Assembly: GCF_000374345.1 (NCBI RefSeq)
Contig: NZ_KB894006.1
Span: 1 to 39,529 of the forward strand
DNA from: Heyndrickxia acidiproducens DSM 23148
GTDB lineage: Bacteria > Bacillota > Bacilli > Bacillales > Bacillaceae_C
Direction: 5' to 3'
Length of the DNA: 39,529 nucleotides
In this document: in pieces, positions 35,593 through 39,529 of the stretch
Layout of the letters: every line of letters starts with the position of its first letter
Numbering within the stretch: the first letter of the stretch is position 1
The notes under the pieces: generated by a model
The model's database searches: none
Seen by the model: only the letters and a program-made list of their open reading frames with translations
Told to the model about the DNA's origin: nothing
Position numbers and translations under genes: made by a program

Positions 35593-37056
35593 ATGGAATT
35601 GATATTAAAAGCAAAAGACATTCGTGTGGAATTTAAAGGACGCACTTGTTTAGATATAGATGAATTAGAAGTGTATGATTATGACCGTATTGGTTTAGTA
35701 GGAGCAAATGGTGCAGGAAAAAGCACGTTACTCAAGGTACTTTTAGGAGAATTAACTCCCCCAGGATGTAAAATGAATCGTCTGGGTGAACTTGCCTATA
35801 TCCCTCAGTTGGACGAAGTAACTTTGCAGGAGGAGAAAGATTTTGCACTTGTGGGCAAGCTCGGTGTTGAGCAATTAGATATACAGACCATGAGCGGTGG
35901 TGAAGAAACAAGACTTAAAATAGCACAGGCCTTATCGGCACAGGTTCATGGTATTTTAGCGGATGAACCTACGAGCCATTTAGACCGTGAAGGAATTGAT
36001 TTTCTAATTGGACAGCTAAAATATTTTACAGGTGCACTGTTAGTTATTAGCCATGACCGCTATTTTCTTGATGAGGTAGTAGATAAAATATGGGAACTGA
36101 AAGATGGCAAAATCACTGAGTATTGGGGAAACTATTCTGATTATCTTCGTCAGAAAGAGGAAGAACGCAAGAGCCAAGCTGCAGAATACGAACAATTTGT
36201 TGCGGAACGTGCCCGATTGGAAAGGGCTGCGGAGGAAAAGCGAAAACAGGCTCGTAAAATAGGACAGAAGGCAAAAGGTGCTTCAAAGAAAAAAAGTACT
36301 AAAGGCGGAGGGCGTTTAGCTCATCAAAAATCAATAGGAAGTAAGGCAAAAAAGATGCATAATGCCGCTAAATCCCTAGAACATAGGATTGCGGCCTTAG
36401 GAAGTGTAGAAGCTCCAGAAGATATTCGTAGGATTCGTTTCAGGCAAAGTAAAGCATTGGAGCTCCACAATCCATATCCTATTGTCGGTAAGGAAATTAC
36501 TAAAATATTTGGAGATAAGGTACTGTTTGAAAATGCATCTTTTCAAATTCCGCTTGGAGCAAAAGTGGCTCTAACTGGTGGTAATGGAACAGGTAAAACA
36601 ACGTTAATCCAAATGATCTTAAACCATGAAGATGGAATTTCTATTTCACCTAAGGCAAAAATAGGTTACTTTGCACAAAATGGTTACAAGTACAACAGTA
36701 ATCAGAAAGTCCTGGAGTTTATGCAGGAGGATTGTGATTACAATGTTTCAGAAATTCGTTCCGTGCTAGCATCAATGGGGTTTAAACAAAACGATATTGG
36801 AAAAAGTTTATCTGTTTTAAGCGGCGGCGAAATTATGAAATTATTGCTAGCTAAAATGCTTATGGGTAGATATAACATCTTACTAATGGATGAACCCAGC
36901 AACTTCCTTGACACACCAAGCTTAGAGGCTTTGGAAATACTAATGAAGGAGTATGCCGGAACTATAGTGTTTATCACCCATGACAAACGGCTGCTTGATA
37001 ATGTGGCTGATGTGATTTATGAAATCAAAGATAAGAAATTAAACTTAGTCCGATAA
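35593..37056 (+). CDS. msr(D): ABC-F ribosome protection protein, Msr(D) family
   Basis: A 487-residue soluble ABC-F protein that binds the ribosomal E site and displaces macrolides, giving resistance without being a transporter itself. Two ATPase domains: [18 protein letters not shown] and DEPTSHLD, then [18 protein letters not shown] and DEPSNFLD. They are joined by a long charged linker (about residues 175-260) that reaches toward the peptidyl-transferase centre. ATG 35593 follows AGGAGG and gives exactly the length of Msr(D); the longer frame from 35557 would start inside the leader. Remembered Msr(D) differs at scattered positions, so this is a close variant. Confidence 0.94.
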   Translation: MELILKAKDIRVEFKGRTCLDIDELEVYDYDRIGLVGANGAGKSTLLKVLLGELTPPGCKMNRLGELAYIPQLDEVTLQEEKDFALVGKLGVEQLDIQTMSGGEETRLKIAQALSAQVHGILADEPTSHLDREGIDFLIGQLKYFTGALLVISHDRYFLDEVVDKIWELKDGKITEYWGNYSDYLRQKEEERKSQAAEYEQFVAERARLERAAEEKRKQARKIGQKAKGASKKKSTKGGGRLAHQKSIGSKAKKMHNAAKSLEHRIAALGSVEAPEDIRRIRFRQSKALELHNPYPIVGKEITKIFGDKVLFENASFQIPLGAKVALTGGNGTGKTTLIQMILNHEDGISISPKAKIGYFAQNGYKYNSNQKVLEFMQEDCDYNVSEIRSVLASMGFKQNDIGKSLSVLSGGEIMKLLLAKMLMGRYNILLMDEPSNFLDTPSLEALEILMKEYAGTIVFITHDKRLLDNVADVIYEIKDKKLNLVR

Positions 37057-37160
37057 TTAATTTACTTTTCGTATTTGACAGATCGTAAGTAGGCCAGTGA
37101 AAGAGGTTATTGATTTTATCTAAACGTTAAGTAGGTTAGACCTCTAATCAGGGAAAATAA

Positions 37161-37192
37161 GGCCTTCAAGATGAATTTTGAAGGCCCCCTTT
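37161..37192 (+). terminator. Terminator after msr(D)
   Basis: GGCCTTCAA pairs perfectly with TTGAAGGCC over an 8-nt loop, followed by CCCTTTCC. It lies 105 bp after the msr(D) stop. Confidence 0.6.
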
Positions 37193-37287
37193 CCATAGAA
37201 ATATACGTAAAGCATAAGGAACACATGGCAAAAAAGGCGTTTCTCAGCATGGGATATAGCTTTTGATATTGAAAGGAGTGATTCAGT

Positions 37288-38127
37288 ATGATAGATAATA
37301 TTATTCAATCAGTGACAGAAAAATTATCCTCTTTGCCTTATATAGAAGGCATCGTATTAGGGGGTTCCCGTGCAAGAGGTACCCATACAGAGGATTCTGA
37401 TATAGATATCGGAATCTATTACAAATCAGAATCATTTGACCTGACAGCGATTAACCAAATTGCTACAGAGTTGGATGATGAGAATAGAAATAACCTTGTT
37501 GTACCTCCCGGAGCGTGGGGTGATTGGATTAATGGCGGCGGATGGTTAGTTATAAATGGGTATCATGTTGACTTGATTTTACGTGATATAAAACGGGTGG
37601 AACAAATAATCAAAGATACGGAGCAAGGAATTGTTACTGCTAATTATCAGACGGGGCATCCCCATGGATATATAAGTGCTATGTATCGAGGAGAATTAGC
37701 GATTAGCAAAATACTATATGCTAAGAATGAAAGCTTATGCGAATTAAAAAATCAGGCAGAACGTTATCCAACCGCTTTGCAGAAAGGATTAACCGAATTT
37801 TTTATGTTTGAGGCAGGTTTCTCATTAATGTTTGCTGAGAACAATATAGATAAAGACGATGTATCCTATGTTTGTGGGCATTGCTTTCGAAGCATATCTT
37901 CCCTTAATCAAGTCTTATTTGCAGTAAACAAAGAATACTGTATAAATGAAAAAAAGGCTGTTAAGATGATTGAAGATTTTAAGACCAAGCCAAGCGATTA
38001 CAAGGAAAGGGTCGATAAGGTTATTTCCTTAATATCAACTGATGTAGAGTGTACAAGAAAAGGAATAGAGATTCTTCAAAGACTAGTAAACGAGGTTGAA
38101 TACCTTAAAGGAGCTGATATTCAATGA
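37288..38127 (+). CDS. Nucleotidyltransferase-domain protein
   Basis: A 279-residue protein with a Pol-beta type nucleotidyltransferase core. The motif GGSRARGTHTEDSDIDIG at residues about 24-41 carries the two metal-binding aspartates, and a third acidic site is in HVDLILRD. The C-terminal half is helical. Antibiotic nucleotidyltransferases (aminoglycoside ANT, lincosamide Lnu) share this core, and the neighbours here are resistance genes, but I see no feature that assigns a drug. The start follows AAAGGAG. Its stop overlaps the vat start (ATGA at 38124), so the two are made together. Confidence 0.85.
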   Translation: MIDNIIQSVTEKLSSLPYIEGIVLGGSRARGTHTEDSDIDIGIYYKSESFDLTAINQIATELDDENRNNLVVPPGAWGDWINGGGWLVINGYHVDLILRDIKRVEQIIKDTEQGIVTANYQTGHPHGYISAMYRGELAISKILYAKNESLCELKNQAERYPTALQKGLTEFFMFEAGFSLMFAENNIDKDDVSYVCGHCFRSISSLNQVLFAVNKEYCINEKKAVKMIEDFKTKPSDYKERVDKVISLISTDVECTRKGIEILQRLVNEVEYLKGADIQ

Positions 38128-38765
38128 CGGGGCCAGATAAGAAAAAGCTTTATCCGAATGAAAATATAAAGACGGTTTGCTATATAAGTAATCTACCTAA
38201 AAGACCAAATGTTGAGATTGGTGAATACACTTATTACAGCGACAATAATAAATCTCCTGAGAAATTTTATGATAATATAGAGCACCACTACGAATTTCTT
38301 GGAGATAAACTCATTATAGGCAAGTTCTGTGCAATTGCAGCGGGTGTTAAGTTTATCATGAATGGTGCAAATCATAGAATGGATGGAATTACAACCTATC
38401 CCTTTAATATCTTTGGCTGTGGATGGGAAAAAGTGACTCCTACAATAGAACAACTTCCTTTTAAGGGTGACACAGTGATTGGCAATGATGTGTGGATAGG
38501 TCAAAATGTAACCATAATGCCAGGTGTTAAAATTGGAGATGGTGCGATTATTGCTGCTAACTCAACAGTAGTAAAAAGTGTTGAACCCTATTCAATATAT
38601 GGTGGGAATCCAGCTAAGTTTATCAAAAAACGCTTTAGTGACGAAAAGATTGAATTCTTGCTAAAGCTTCAATGGTGGAATTGGAGCGAAGAGGAAATAT
38701 TTAATAATCTTGAAATGTTAACATCCGAAGCAGGGTTAGAGCAATTAATGAATAAACAAATGTAA
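38124..38765 (+). CDS. vat: Vat-family acetyltransferase (second copy)
   Basis: A 213-residue left-handed beta-helix acetyltransferase of the streptogramin A type. It has VEIGEYTYYSD, LIIGKFCAIAAG, catalytic His84 in MNGANHRMDG, and [20 protein letters not shown]. One extra threonine in GITTYPF (GSTYPF in the copy at 5994) and a divergent N-terminus (MTGPDKKKLYPNENIKTVCY) separate it from classical Vat proteins. The substrate could be streptogramin A or another xenobiotic. It is translationally coupled to the nucleotidyltransferase. The two vat genes are diverged paralogues, probably of separate origin. Confidence 0.85.
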   Translation: MTGPDKKKLYPNENIKTVCYISNLPKRPNVEIGEYTYYSDNNKSPEKFYDNIEHHYEFLGDKLIIGKFCAIAAGVKFIMNGANHRMDGITTYPFNIFGCGWEKVTPTIEQLPFKGDTVIGNDVWIGQNVTIMPGVKIGDGAIIAANSTVVKSVEPYSIYGGNPAKFIKKRFSDEKIEFLLKLQWWNWSEEEIFNNLEMLTSEAGLEQLMNKQM

Positions 38766-38869
38766 ACTAAAGGGTTTCCCGAATAAGGTGAGTCGACTAC
38801 ATTGTGCACAGATTGTCGGATGGGTAAATGCATCCTCTGATAATATTGATGATGAAAGGAGGTTGTTTG

Positions 38870-39274
38870 ATGGATTCTTTAAGAAGTATGAATAATGCAT
38901 TGGCATATATTGAAGAGCACTTAACAGAGGAAATTGATTATAGTGAAGTATCTAAAATCGCTTATTGTTCAGAGTATCATTTCAAGCGGATGTTTTCTTT
39001 TTTAGCAGGCATAAGTTTATCAGAATATATTCGGAGAAGAAGACTGACGTTGGCTGCACTTGATCTGAAAGATAGGGATTTGAGAATAATTGATGTAGCC
39101 GTCAAATATGGCTATAATTCGGCTGATTCATTTTCCCGTGCTTTTCATTCCCTGCATGGCATTCTCCCTTCTGAGGCAAGGAGTGAGAATACACAATTAA
39201 AAGCTTATCCTCGAATGACCTTTCAATTATCAATTAAAGGAGCATTCCTGTTAGAAGGATTTTCGGGGACTTGA
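38870..39274 (+). pseudogene. AraC-family regulator, truncated by IS110 insertion
   Basis: The N-terminal double helix-turn-helix of an AraC/XylS regulator is intact ([20 protein letters not shown] to [19 protein letters not shown], about residues 10-105). In relatives it is followed by a GyrI-like effector domain beginning after [12 protein letters not shown]. Here the protein departs at about base 39240 and ends after ten unrelated residues, because IS110-family DNA begins there. AAAGGAGG supports ATG 38870. It would keep DNA binding but lose ligand sensing. Confidence 0.8.
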
Positions 39275-39529
39275 ATAAAAAGAGCCCTCTTGGTATGATG
39301 CGGGGTGTCAAATCTGCAAGAATTGACCCCTAATTTGTAACCAAGGAGGACTCCATAATGGATTTTAAACAAAATCAGAAAATTAATCAAGTCACCGAAC
39401 AAACACTTGTGGTGGGAATCGATATTGCCAAGCGGACACACTACGCTTGCTTTGTAGATGACCGCGGACGAGTGCTCCATAATTCATTTTCTGTGTCCCA
39501 AGCAAGAAATGGATTTGAACTGTTCTATC
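39241..39529 (+). mobile_element. IS110-family insertion sequence, left part
   Basis: It starts where the AraC reading is lost (about 39238-39242, exact base not certain) and continues past the right edge. About 117 bp of non-coding end precedes the transposase. This end contains a bulged hairpin in which GGGG and TCAA (39301-39310) pair with TTGA and CCCC (39323-39330). IS110 elements have no normal terminal inverted repeats, and none is seen. Confidence 0.75.
39358..39529 (+). CDS. IS110-family DEDD transposase, N-terminal fragment
   Basis: The first 57 codons are in the window. VVGIDIAKRTHYACFVDDRGRV is the classic start of the RuvC-like DEDD domain, with the first catalytic Asp22. AAGGAGG precedes ATG by about 9 nt. 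The frame is open at the window edge, so it is cut by the window rather than broken. Confidence 0.9.
   Translation, partial: MDFKQNQKINQVTEQTLVVGIDIAKRTHYACFVDDRGRVLHNSFSVSQARNGFELFY

Noticed and set aside
1..39529. tRNA or rRNA genes
   Set aside because: I recognised none by eye on either strand. A covariance-model search would be needed to exclude them.

Overview
The window comes from a low-GC Gram-positive bacterium. The best guess is Bacillales, perhaps a Planococcaceae-type genus such as Solibacillus or Lysinibacillus. The reasons are strong Shine-Dalgarno sites (GGAGG/AGGAGGTGA), a yfjP-yfjO-like gene pair as in Bacillus subtilis, and Firmicutes phage and resistance gene families. Genus is inference only.

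Layout. (1) 1-384: a 103-bp imperfect tandem repeat running off the left edge. (2) 547-2802: GC-richer chromosomal genes, a DNA-3-methyladenine glycosylase and an RNA m5U methyltransferase with TRAM and Fe-S motifs. (3) 2798-7217: an AT-rich island between two diverged ~400-bp direct repeats. It holds a TetR regulator divergent from an alpha/beta hydrolase, a decayed GNAT acetyltransferase and a Vat-type streptogramin acetyltransferase. The starts of both repeats, and a third weaker site, look like transposon ends with arrayed binding motifs. (4) 7361-26076: the late half of a siphovirus-type prophage: amidoligase, gamma-glutamylcyclotransferase, small ORF, terminase large subunit, portal, ClpP-type protease, HK97 capsid, head-tail genes, tail tube, frameshifted tail chaperone, tape measure, distal tail protein (interrupted by a stop codon), tail-tip proteins, FN3 fibre, holin and amidase. 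No small terminase, repressor or replication genes are present. (5) 26272-30124: a SHOCT-like protein and three serine-recombinase-family genes, the middle one lacking the catalytic domain. (6) 30349-33819: a tight four-gene operon of a degenerate GIY-YIG protein, a small unknown protein, a fused MoxR-type AAA+/VWA protein, and an Xre-HTH protein fused to a desulfoferrodoxin-like domain. (7) 33880-38765: an antibiotic-resistance block with mef(A)-like and msr(D)-like genes, each behind its own leader peptide and attenuator, then a nucleotidyltransferase translationally coupled to a second Vat acetyltransferase. (8) 38870-39529: an AraC-family gene cut by an IS110-family element that runs off the right edge.

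How it fits together. Macrolide efflux (Mef), ribosome protection (Msr) and streptogramin A acetylation (two Vat) all defend the large ribosomal subunit against MLS-type drugs. They flank a prophage remnant with its own recombinases. This recalls the mef(A)-msr(D) chimeric prophages of Streptococcus pyogenes, one of which sits in a 23S rRNA uracil methyltransferase gene; here an RNA uracil methyltransferase gene is also the last chromosomal gene before the foreign DNA. The least explained parts are the AAA+/VWA operon with the iron-site regulator and the three transposon-end-like arrays.
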